Assembly: GCA_900751815.1 (NCBI GenBank)
Contig: CAADST010000009.1
Coordinates: forward strand, 1-5,809
Length of the DNA: 5,809 nt
Reading direction: 5' to 3'
Source: Bacilli bacterium
Lineage (GTDB): Bacteria > Bacillota_I > Bacilli_A > RF39 > UBA660
The translations under genes and the position numbers were made by a program. The notes under the pieces are model-generated. The model was not told where the DNA came from. It ran no database searches and worked only from the letters and a program-made list of their open reading frames with translations. Shown here in pieces: positions 1 through 5,809 of the stretch; position 1 is the first letter of the stretch, and each line of letters starts with the position of its first letter.

Positions 1-1850
1 TTAAATTCATATTTTTCCATATGTTTGGTTACTGTTTTAATGGTAGTATTAAGTTTAGTTAAAATCCATTTATCTTCTTGTTTTAAATCATCTAGAGTAT
101 AATTAGTTTCATTTAAACTATCAATGTTCATTAAAACAAAACGAGAGGCATTCCAAAGTTTATTGATAAAATTCCAAGAAGCAGCAACTTTATCTTCATC
201 ATATCTTAAATCCATACCTGCAGCAGAAGAAGTTGCTAAGAAATATCTTAGGGCATCTGCGCCATATTTTTCAATGACATCCATAGGATCAACACCATTA
301 CCTAAAGATTTACTCATCTTTCTTCCTTCTTTATCACGAATAAGTCCATGAATTAAGCAGTCTTTAAATGGTCTTTGTCCCGTAAAATGTAAGCCTTGGA
401 AAGTCATTCTATTTACCCAAAATGGAATAATATCATAACCAGTTACTAAAACATTATTAGGATAAAACTTTTCATAATCTTTAGTGTAATCCGGCCAGCC
501 TAGGGTGGAAAACGGCCATAAAGCACTACTAAACCAAGTATCAAGTACATCTGGATCTTGTACCCAATCATCATCAGGAGCAGTATCTCCAACATATACT
601 TCATCACCTTTATACCAAGCCGGAATTCTATGTCCCCACCAAAGTTGTCTTGATATACACCAGTCATAAGTAATTTCCATCCAATGATTCATTATTTTTT
701 CAAATCTCGCTGGAACAAAATTTACTTTAGTATCTTTATTTTTTTGGTTTTCGAGTACAGCATCTGCTAAAGGGCGCATTTTAACGAACCATTGTTTAGA
801 TAGGAATGGTTCAATCATTACGCCACTTCTTTCACTATGACCCACATTATGAGTAATTTCTTTGACACTAATTAATAATCCTTCTTCTTCTAAATCTTTT
901 ACAACCGCATCCCGACAGGCAAATCTATCTAGTCCTTCATATTTGCCGGCGTTAGCATTCATGGTGCCATCCGGATTCATGACAACTACTCTTTCTAAAT
1001 TATGTCTGTTTCCAACCTCAAAGTCATTGGGGTCATGAGCTGGAGTTATTTTAACAATACCTGTGCCAAATTCTGGGTCCGCATGTTCATCACCAATTAT
1101 CGGAATCATTTTATTAACTAGAGGCAAAATTACCATTTTACCAATTAATTTATTGTATCTGTTATCGCTCGGATTAACAGCAACTGCCGTATCTCCAAAT
1201 AGAGTTTCGGGACGAGTTGTGGCAACTTCTAAGTAATCTTTTGTTCCCGCGATAAAGTATTTTATGTGATAAAATGCTCCTTTTGTTTCTTTATAAATAA
1301 CTTCTTCATTAGATAGTGCCGTCATAGCTAAAGGATCCCAATTGATGATTCTCTCACCTCGGTAAATTAATCCTTCGGCATAAAGTGTTTTAAATACATG
1401 ATTTACCGCTTTATTTAAGCCTTCATCAAGAGTAAATCTTTCTTTAGAATAGCACAAAGAAAGCCCAAGTTTTGCCCATTGTTTATGAATATTATCGGCA
1501 TATTCATCTTTCCAATCCCAGGCATATTTTAACCACTCTTCTCTTGACAGGCTTCTCGGATTTATGCCCATACTTTTTAGTTTAGCATCAACCTTAGCTT
1601 GCGTTGCAATACCTGCATGATCCATGCCCGGTAACCACATGGCATTATATCCTTGCATTCTTTTAAATCTTATAATTATATCTTGAAGAGTTGTATCCCA
1701 AGCATGACCTAAATGAAGTTTTCCTGTAACATTTGGTGGTGGTATAACTATGGCATAGGGTTGTAAACCTTCCCTTTCTTCAAAATACTTAAGCCAAGTT
1801 TCATATTTTCCTTCTTCAACTATTAAATGATTATATTTTTTATCTAACAT
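1..1850 (-). CDS. valS: Valyl-tRNA synthetase (ValRS), 3' end cut by window edge
   Basis: Class Ia aminoacyl-tRNA synthetase that charges tRNA-Val with valine in the cytoplasm and hydrolyses mischarged Thr-tRNA-Val. Seen: [16 protein letters not shown] with the HIGH-type motif HLGH at residues 46-49; [13 protein letters not shown] from residue 72; the CP1 editing domain at about 195-345 with TTRPET at 211-216 and [16 protein letters not shown] ending at 276; [16 protein letters not shown] from 398; and KMSKS at 511-515, in frame with the start. R213, F261, K267, T269, D273 and D276 match, with constant spacing, the editing-pocket residues known from Thermus ValRS, so editing looks intact. The ATG at 1850 has an AAGGA site 6 nt upstream and overlaps the end of the preceding gene by 11 bp, suggesting translational coupling. 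The frame is open to position 1, giving 616 codons. Bacterial ValRS is usually near 880 residues, so most of the anticodon-binding bundle and the C-terminal coiled coil lie outside. The valine-specific T-box at 2710-2542 probably controls it. Confidence 0.98.
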   Translation of the reverse strand, partial: MLDKKYNHLIVEEGKYETWLKYFEEREGLQPYAIVIPPPNVTGKLHLGHAWDTTLQDIIIRFKRMQGYNAMWLPGMDHAGIATQAKVDAKLKSMGINPRSLSREEWLKYAWDWKDEYADNIHKQWAKLGLSLCYSKERFTLDEGLNKAVNHVFKTLYAEGLIYRGERIINWDPLAMTALSNEEVIYKETKGAFYHIKYFIAGTKDYLEVATTRPETLFGDTAVAVNPSDNRYNKLIGKMVILPLVNKMIPIIGDEHADPEFGTGIVKITPAHDPNDFEVGNRHNLERVVVMNPDGTMNANAGKYEGLDRFACRDAVVKDLEEEGLLISVKEITHNVGHSERSGVMIEPFLSKQWFVKMRPLADAVLENQKNKDTKVNFVPARFEKIMNHWMEITYDWCISRQLWWGHRIPAWYKGDEVYVGDTAPDDDWVQDPDVLDTWFSSALWPFSTLGWPDYTKDYEKFYPNNVLVTGYDIIPFWVNRMTFQGLHFTGQRPFKDCLIHGLIRDKEGRKMSKSLGNGVDPMDVIEKYGADALRYFLATSSAAGMDLRYDEDKVAASWNFINKLWNASRFVLMNIDSLNETNYTLDDLKQEDKWILTKLNTTIKTVTKHMEKYEF

Positions 1851-2520
1851 GCTTTTTCCTTCTTTCTAAATTGAATTTTACTTCTCTATTTTTAAGTTCT
1901 ATTTTATCATCTGCTAAAATAATTATTTCATCTTCTAAATCCGGATTAATGACTCGAAATTTATAAACTCCAGTAGTATTTTGATAAAATTCTCCAAGGA
2001 CAGGTACAGGATTAACAATGTTTCTTGTTATATATTTACCATCAGTTCTTTGATGATGAATATAAGTAGAATGAAATAACAATAGTATTTTCCCTTTAGC
2101 AGCCATATTTTCAACAAATCTTTGAACATTCTTTTTTTCTGATATTTGTTCATAATATTTTTGAGCATTCATAGAAACGAATTTTTCATAATCGGCATCA
2201 TCTGCAAATGAATAAAAATCTAGCCCTTCTAAAAATGTTTCAAAGCCTTTGGGAATGAGTGCTAAATATGTATGACAAAAATAATTTATATAGTTACCTT
2301 TATCTATAGCATAGAAAATTGCAAACTCTTTAAATGTATATTTTGAATTAGGATTATTTTTAAAATATTCTTTATATGCAATTGCATCTGGTTCAAACAA
2401 TTTTAAAACTTCAGTAGCATTTGTATCTTGTATATTAGTTCCGTTATTTAATGAATTTAAAACTATCTCAATTCTCTCTTCAACATTTGAAACAAAACTT
2501 AATTTAAAACCATCATCCAT
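1840..2520 (-). CDS. Unrecognised 226-residue protein between the T-box and valS
   Basis: I do not recognise this protein. It is 226 residues, with no signal peptide or transmembrane helix, so probably cytoplasmic. It is rich in Phe, Tyr, Asn and charged residues. The N-terminal two thirds looks largely helical. A hydrophobic strand ([14 protein letters not shown], about 144-157) leads into a beta-rich C-terminal third containing NPVPVLGEF (170-178) and [12 protein letters not shown] (198-209), ending in a basic tail (ERRKKHVR). I place the start at ATG 2520, preceded by AGAGG with a 10-nt spacer. The frame stays open upstream to a TTG at 2640, but those 40 codons are the T-box leader and its terminator, so they are not protein. 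An ATG at 2538 is possible but directly follows the terminator T-run and has no Shine-Dalgarno. The end overlaps valS by 11 bp. The shared valine-responsive leader suggests co-expression with ValRS; a role in valine or tRNA metabolism is only a guess from position. Confidence 0.85.
   Translation of the reverse strand: MDDGFKLSFVSNVEERIEIVLNSLNNGTNIQDTNATEVLKLFEPDAIAYKEYFKNNPNSKYTFKEFAIFYAIDKGNYINYFCHTYLALIPKGFETFLEGLDFYSFADDADYEKFVSMNAQKYYEQISEKKNVQRFVENMAAKGKILLLFHSTYIHHQRTDGKYITRNIVNPVPVLGEFYQNTTGVYKFRVINPDLEDEIIILADDKIELKNREVKFNLERRKKHVR
1857..1861 (-). promoter_or_regulatory. Ribosome binding site of valS
   Basis: AAGGA lies 6 nt upstream of the ATG at 1850, inside the last codons of the preceding gene. 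It supports ATG 1850 as the valS start and indicates that valS is translated from the same message as the gene before it. Confidence 0.75.
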
Positions 2521-2530
2521 AAAACTTAAA

Positions 2531-2536
2531 CCTCTC
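2531..2536 (-). promoter_or_regulatory. Ribosome binding site that decides the start of the 226-residue gene
   Basis: GAGAGG lies 10 nt upstream of ATG 2520 and 5 nt beyond the last T of the T-box terminator. It supports a start at 2520, since the ATG at 2538 has only the terminator arm upstream. The site is outside the terminator stem, so control would be transcriptional rather than by hiding this site. Confidence 0.6.
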
Positions 2537-2541
2537 ATAAT

Positions 2542-2582
2542 AAAAAGGATAGTACAAGGAGTCTTACGACGGTACCATCCTT
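2542..2582 (-). terminator. Intrinsic terminator of the T-box leader
   Basis: AAGGATGGTAC (2582-2572) pairs with GTACTATCCTT (2555-2545): 11 pairs with one G-T, followed by a T run ending at 2542. The 5' arm is shared with the antiterminator (AAGGA plus the T-box bulge), so the two structures exclude each other. This is the expected off state when tRNA-Val is charged. It would also stop read-through from the membrane-protein genes upstream, which have no terminator of their own. Confidence 0.93.
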
Positions 2583-2710
2583 TATTTAACTTAATTGTTT
2601 TAACGCACTTCTGCGGTATTTCTCTATTTGCAACCTTCAAATAACCCTAATTTTAGTTTCCACCAACCACTAAATCTCTCTGATTAGGCATTATTTTACT
2701 CCTCAAATGT
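2542..2710 (-). promoter_or_regulatory. T-box riboswitch, valine specifier (GTT), controlling the 226-residue gene and valS
   Basis: A T-box leader senses uncharged tRNA: the anticodon pairs with the specifier codon and the acceptor end stabilises an antiterminator. Stem I base is ATTTG 2708-2704 with CAAAT 2630-2626. The specifier loop has AGTA (2700-2697) on its 5' side and GAA (2638-2636) on its 3' side, the usual loop-E arrangement, followed by GTT (2634-2632, Val) and a purine. Higher helices are AATAA 2695-2691 with TTATT 2644-2640, and CCTAAT 2688-2683 with ATTAGG 2651-2646. The AG-bulge motif CAGAGAG is at 2682-2676. The distal stem TTTAGT/ACTAAA (2674-2669/2657-2652) closes the GGTTGGTGGA-type loop. 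Stem III is CGCA-GAAG-TGCG (2615-2604). The antiterminator is AAGGA, bulge TGGTACC (2577-2571), GTC-GTAA-GAC, TCCTT (2560-2556). The bulge TGGT pairs with ACCA, fitting a discriminator A as in tRNA-Val. Only 9 nt separate Stem I from Stem III, so there is no Stem II. Confidence 0.96.
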
Positions 2711-2727
2711 CTTCGAAATATAAACAT

Positions 2728-2756
2728 ATTTTACCAAATTATTTAATCAAGCGCAA
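2728..2756 (-). promoter_or_regulatory. Candidate promoter of the T-box-valS transcript
   Basis: TAAAAT (2733-2728) matches five of six bases of the -10 consensus and is preceded by TGG (2736-2734), an extended -10. A weak -35, TTGCGC (2756-2751), lies 17 nt upstream inside the last codons of the preceding gene. Transcription would begin near 2721, about 13 nt before Stem I. Other pairings, such as TTGATT 2750-2745 with TATGTT 2728-2723, are possible in this AT-rich stretch. Confidence 0.45.
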
Positions 2757-3666
2757 TAGTATTATGCAAATTTCCATCAAGCATTATATCTATTCCATTA
2801 TCACTTTTTACAAAATCTATTTCTTCATAGTTTGGTAAAGTAATATTTTGAGTAATTGTATTACTGCTATCTCGATAAACTAATAAATTATTAATATTAC
2901 TAACAATTAAAGTATAGTTATCTATTGTTGCAACATAACTTTTTATTATATTACTAAATATTTCTTCACCATTATAATTATATATATGATATCCATCTGT
3001 ATAAGTTATGTAATAATCATCATTAAAATCAACAATTTCTTCATTAACAGTAATGAGAGCATTATTTTCAAGAACATCAACTATTTGCCAAACATCATCA
3101 TTATTTACTATAATTTTAGATCCATCTAGAATGTGATCACTAGTTAAATGATTAGGTAGAGCAACATAATTGAAATTACTATCTAATACTGCAACAATGC
3201 CATTTTCACTTAATTGAATTACTCTCCAGACATCACCAATTTGAGCAAACATTAAATTATTAGTATTAGCAATATTATAAGTTTTAATAGCATCATACTC
3301 CGCTAGTTTAACATTTAAATTATAATCGTAGATAATTATTTTATCTCCTTCAGTAAATATTGCCTGAACACTACTTATAATTGGTTCTATTTCTTCAGTA
3401 CCATATTTATAGTAATTGGTATGATACTCTGTATCATTAATAGTTGTAACTACATTTGAGCAATTATTACATGGATAGGTATTTATTAATTCATTATTAT
3501 AATAGAAATATACTTTATTATTATAAATAAATTCATGATTAGGATTATCATCTATTACTACATTATCATCTTGGTTATTGATATGTCTATAAGTTCCAAT
3601 AACTGCTAAAGGGACAAATATAACTAGTAATACAATTATAACTACTAAAGTTTTCTTATCATACAT
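2743..3666 (-). CDS. Membrane-anchored protein with one copy of the Cys-pair module (307 residues)
   Basis: I do not recognise a characterised family. A short N-terminus (MYDKK) leads into a hydrophobic helix at about residues 6-24 with no lipobox cysteine and no obvious cleavage site, so it is probably an uncleaved N-in anchor with residues from about 28 on outside. The outer part is Asn/Asp/Tyr/Ile-rich and looks made of beta strands. It is paralogous to each half of the larger protein upstream: KVYFYYNNELINTYPC (51-66) matches KLYFYADEEKQEVLGSYAC there, IIIYDYNLNVKLAEY (110-124) matches IILYDLKNNKKLATY, and YHIYNYNGEEIFSNI (226-240) matches YHLYEPDGEEITENI. Its only cysteines are C66 and C69 (CNNC), at the place where each module of the larger protein has its pair. 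It starts 7 bp after the upstream stop and is probably co-transcribed. Function unknown; a surface, sensory or binding role is a guess. Confidence 0.88.
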   Translation of the reverse strand: MYDKKTLVVIIVLLVIFVPLAVIGTYRHINNQDDNVVIDDNPNHEFIYNNKVYFYYNNELINTYPCNNCSNVVTTINDTEYHTNYYKYGTEEIEPIISSVQAIFTEGDKIIIYDYNLNVKLAEYDAIKTYNIANTNNLMFAQIGDVWRVIQLSENGIVAVLDSNFNYVALPNHLTSDHILDGSKIIVNNDDVWQIVDVLENNALITVNEEIVDFNDDYYITYTDGYHIYNYNGEEIFSNIIKSYVATIDNYTLIVSNINNLLVYRDSSNTITQNITLPNYEEIDFVKSDNGIDIMLDGNLHNTIALD

Positions 3667-3673
3667 AATATCA

Positions 3674-5785
3674 CTATCCTATATATATTTCTGTTACTTC
3701 TTTTGTACCATTAATTGTATATGTAAGTGATAATACATTACCACTTCTTAGACCATAACTTATTTCATTAGGTATGTCTTTGCCATCAATAGATAAATTT
3801 AAGTCTTCTGCTAAATTGGTATCACCATGAGCAAAAGTATATACTCCTATTTTATTTTCTGTATCTACAGTAATATAATAAGTATCTTCTAAAATTATAT
3901 ATTTACTACTCTTAATTACTGGTCCATCTAAACTATAGATAGTATATTCCTCACCAGCATTAACTAAAATATAATTACCTTTATAATCTACTATTTCATT
4001 TTTAGTTTCAATATTTTCAGTTATTTCTTCCCCATCTGGTTCATATAAATGATATGTACCATTGCTTCTTTTAAATAAGTAATTATCTCCAAGCATTTTG
4101 ACTTCAGTATTGGTATCACCATTATCTTGTCTAAAGGCAATAACACCACTTACATTACTAGTTTCGATATTGATTAAACCATAGGAATCACTAGTATTTT
4201 TAGCAAGTACTAAAGTTCCAGCAGTTTCAACAAAACTAATATTTAATTCATCGCTATATACTCTAGCATCTACCTCTTTGTAAGTTGCTAATTTTTTATT
4301 ATTTTTTAAATCATATAATATGATATTATCATTAGCATTAGGTCTTGATGTATCAGTTATAAAGACAAATCTTTCATTATATATTGGTAAGTAACCGACA
4401 TTAACATCTTCACTAGTATTTAACACTTTAGTTTCTTTAGCAATAAAGCAGTTTTGAAGCTCTGTAGATTCACTTGTAACATCATTAGCATAACTACAAG
4501 CATAACTTCCTAACACTTCTTGCTTTTCTTCATCGGCATAGAAATATAATTTTCCTTGAAAATAACTAATATATGCCATATTTTTACTAAATGTGCTTTC
4601 TGCTAGTTTAAGGTCCGTATATTCACCATCATGTTCAATTCTAAAATTACCATTTTCCACATAAGCATTAAAAGCTTCTTCTTTACCAGTTTGAACTAAT
4701 TCATCATTAAATATAAGTCTGGTATTATAAGAATTACTATCAATTCTTACTCCTTCTAGGTTAAGAGGATAAACATCACTATCAAAGGCATACAATCTTC
4801 TATTATCAGCAGCAACTATATAAGAATCTACAAATCTAATATAATCATAGGCATCTTCTCTTTGTCTTATACCTTCATAATCATAAATATAGTAATCACC
4901 ATCAATTTCTACACTTATATGTTTACTATTAAAATTCTTAATTTCTCCCGGGATATTATCACTTAATTCTTCCCCGTCCATACTTAATAAAACATAATTA
5001 TTATTGTTAGCTCCAACTATTGCATTAGATTCTAAAATATATCCTAAATAATCATAGTTAAAGGCTATAGTCTCTTCAATTTCCCCAGATAAGTCTAATA
5101 CTCCATAATTTTCATCTAGATCTTTAGCAATTACTTTTTCTTCATTAATTTCTTTAACTAATTCATATTCTCCAACATTTTCATTGTTTTCTAAATCATA
5201 TAATATGACATTACCATCTTCTTTAGTAGTATTATCATATATAAATACATATTTATCATTAAATATATCACTTCTTATATCAACAGGTACCCCATTTTCA
5301 TACACTCTTTTATTTGTATCAAAATCATCTTCATTACTATAATAAGCAACATAACATAATTCTTCATTTTTATTAGTACATTCATATGTTCCTAATTCAT
5401 TTTTTTCAGCATCAATTATTACTAAAAATCCATCTTCATAACGATAATTATCTTTTTCAACAATTACTACTGGATCTTCAGGCCTTTTTTCTTCTGGTGT
5501 TCTATCTCTAAAAACAAAGAAATATAAAAGCACACCAATTATAATTAGTAAAACAAGTACTATACTAACAATTATAATAATTCTAGTTTTCTTAGGTAAC
5601 ATACTCCATTTACTTGGTTTCTTTACTTTTTTATCTTTCTTTTTGGATTTATCATTGTCTTCAATTTCTTTTAAATCATATTGGGTTTTAGTTATTTCTT
5701 CATTTTCATCAATTTCAACTATTTCATTAGTATTAGCATTTTCTTCTTCATTTTTAATTTCATCAATTATATCTTTATCTAGCAT
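3674..5785 (-). CDS. Large membrane-anchored protein with two copies of the Cys-pair module (703 residues)
   Basis: I do not recognise a characterised family. In order: an acidic cytoplasmic segment (1-45), a Lys-rich stretch (about 46-67), one strong transmembrane helix (about 69-93), and a large acidic, Asn-rich, beta-strand-like extracytoplasmic part. The outer part contains a diverged tandem duplication, copy 1 at about 118-306 and copy 2 at about 411-621. Matching landmarks are LGTYEC/LGSYAC (C136/C430), NVILYDLENN/NIILYDLKNN (192/487), YGVLDLSG/YGLINIET (227/535), and MDGEELSDNI/PDGEEITENI (269/583). The only cysteines are C136, C144, C430 and C446, one pair per copy. Phrases such as YGVLDLSGEIEETIAF recall WG-type repeats, but the match is weak. 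I start it at ATG 5785: GGAGG lies 5 nt upstream, while the in-frame ATG at 5797 overlaps that site and would add four residues. A single tryptophan (TGG) is present. It is followed after 7 bp by a one-module paralogue. Surface sensing or binding is a guess. Confidence 0.88.
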   Translation of the reverse strand: MLDKDIIDEIKNEEENANTNEIVEIDENEEITKTQYDLKEIEDNDKSKKKDKKVKKPSKWSMLPKKTRIIIIVSIVLVLLIIIGVLLYFFVFRDRTPEEKRPEDPVVIVEKDNYRYEDGFLVIIDAEKNELGTYECTNKNEELCYVAYYSNEDDFDTNKRVYENGVPVDIRSDIFNDKYVFIYDNTTKEDGNVILYDLENNENVGEYELVKEINEEKVIAKDLDENYGVLDLSGEIEETIAFNYDYLGYILESNAIVGANNNNYVLLSMDGEELSDNIPGEIKNFNSKHISVEIDGDYYIYDYEGIRQREDAYDYIRFVDSYIVAADNRRLYAFDSDVYPLNLEGVRIDSNSYNTRLIFNDELVQTGKEEAFNAYVENGNFRIEHDGEYTDLKLAESTFSKNMAYISYFQGKLYFYADEEKQEVLGSYACSYANDVTSESTELQNCFIAKETKVLNTSEDVNVGYLPIYNERFVFITDTSRPNANDNIILYDLKNNKKLATYKEVDARVYSDELNISFVETAGTLVLAKNTSDSYGLINIETSNVSGVIAFRQDNGDTNTEVKMLGDNYLFKRSNGTYHLYEPDGEEITENIETKNEIVDYKGNYILVNAGEEYTIYSLDGPVIKSSKYIILEDTYYITVDTENKIGVYTFAHGDTNLAEDLNLSIDGKDIPNEISYGLRSGNVLSLTYTINGTKEVTEIYIG
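3677..3680 (-). promoter_or_regulatory. Ribosome binding site of the 307-residue gene, inside the end of the upstream gene
   Basis: AGGA sits in the final Ile/Gly codons of the upstream gene, directly before its TAG stop (3676-3674), with a 10-nt spacer to ATG 3666. The arrangement suggests the second gene is translated from the same message, possibly by ribosomes finishing the first. Confidence 0.5.
3830..5435 (-). repeat. Internal tandem duplication within the 703-residue protein
   Basis: Two protein modules of about 190-210 residues lie in the extracytoplasmic region, at roughly 5434-4868 and 4555-3923, separated by a linker of about 105 residues. Landmark offsets grow from 294 to 316 residues along the copies, showing several small insertions in the second. 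The similarity is visible at the protein level, not as a long DNA repeat, so the duplication is old. A third copy forms the neighbouring 307-residue protein. Confidence 0.75.
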
Positions 5786-5790
5786 AAATA

Positions 5791-5795
5791 CCTCC
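5791..5795 (-). promoter_or_regulatory. Strong ribosome binding site that sets the start of the 703-residue gene
   Basis: A perfect GGAGG with a 5-nt spacer (TATTT) precedes ATG 5785. Its first G is the last base of the ATG at 5797, so that ATG cannot use it and has no site of its own within the 12 bases visible upstream. Confidence 0.8.
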
Positions 5796-5809
5796 ATCTA
5801 CTATAAAAA

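Noticed and set aside
124..351. Plus-strand open frame of 75 codons
   Set aside because: It lies wholly antisense to the conserved KMSKS region of valS and has no ribosome binding site or recognisable motif; it is a shadow frame.
2536..2538. ATG 2538 as the start of the 226-residue gene
   Set aside because: It directly follows the terminator T run and has no Shine-Dalgarno; the GAGAGG that overlaps it serves the next ATG at 2520.
2633..2635. GGT (glycine) as the T-box specifier, suggested by the glyQS-like lack of Stem II
   Set aside because: GTT one base on is followed by a purine as specifiers usually are, has the expected position after the GAA of the loop-E motif, and matches the downstream valS. 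GGT is followed by T.
3590..3666. Lipoprotein signal peptide in the 307-residue protein
   Set aside because: There is no cysteine after the hydrophobic stretch, so there is no lipobox; an uncleaved membrane anchor fits better.
3674..5785. Firm assignment of the two membrane proteins to WG-repeat or beta-propeller families
   Set aside because: Only a few phrases resemble WG repeats, the defining Trp-Gly is absent, and no clear blade count can be read by eye; kept as a weak similarity.
1..5809. Mycoplasma-type genetic code (TGA as tryptophan)
   Set aside because: Tryptophan codons in valS and the 703-residue gene are TGG and I noticed no in-frame TGA, so nothing here requires a changed code, though the window cannot exclude it.

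Overview
The window is AT-rich and reads almost entirely from the minus strand. It looks like a low-GC Bacillota relative, perhaps one of the Mollicutes-adjacent gut lineages. The signs are the Firmicute-type valyl-tRNA synthetase, a T-box leader, clear Shine-Dalgarno sites (GGAGG, AAGGA), TAA/TAG stops, and tryptophan encoded by TGG with no in-frame TGA noticed. The exact taxon is an inference.

In the direction of transcription (high to low coordinates) there are two units. The first, 5785-2743, is a two-gene cluster. It encodes a 703-residue and a 307-residue membrane-anchored protein, each with a short cytoplasmic N-terminus, one transmembrane helix and a large beta-rich, Asn/acidic extracytoplasmic part. 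The two are paralogous: a module of about 200 residues occurs twice in the large protein and once in the small one. Each module carries exactly one pair of cysteines at the same place, and neither protein has any other cysteine. I do not recognise a characterised family; parts resemble WG-type repeats. The genes are 7 bp apart.

The second unit starts at about 2720. A probable extended -10 promoter is followed by a well-formed T-box riboswitch (2710-2542). It has a complete Stem I, a GTT (valine) specifier, a Stem III, an antiterminator with the TGGTACC bulge, and a competing intrinsic terminator. It has no visible Stem II. Downstream are an unrecognised 226-residue soluble protein (2520-1840) and valS (1850 to the window edge), overlapping by 11 bp. 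The specifier matches the synthetase, so the unknown protein should be made together with ValRS when tRNA-Val is uncharged.

Two start sites differ from the longest open frames. The reading frame of the 226-residue protein can be extended upstream to a TTG at 2640, but that stretch is the T-box RNA. The 703-residue protein should start at 5785 rather than 5797, because the upstream ATG overlaps the Shine-Dalgarno sequence. ValRS is cut by the window edge after 616 codons. No stretch longer than 300 bases lacks a gene or RNA element, and I saw no mobile element, CRISPR array, tRNA or rRNA.
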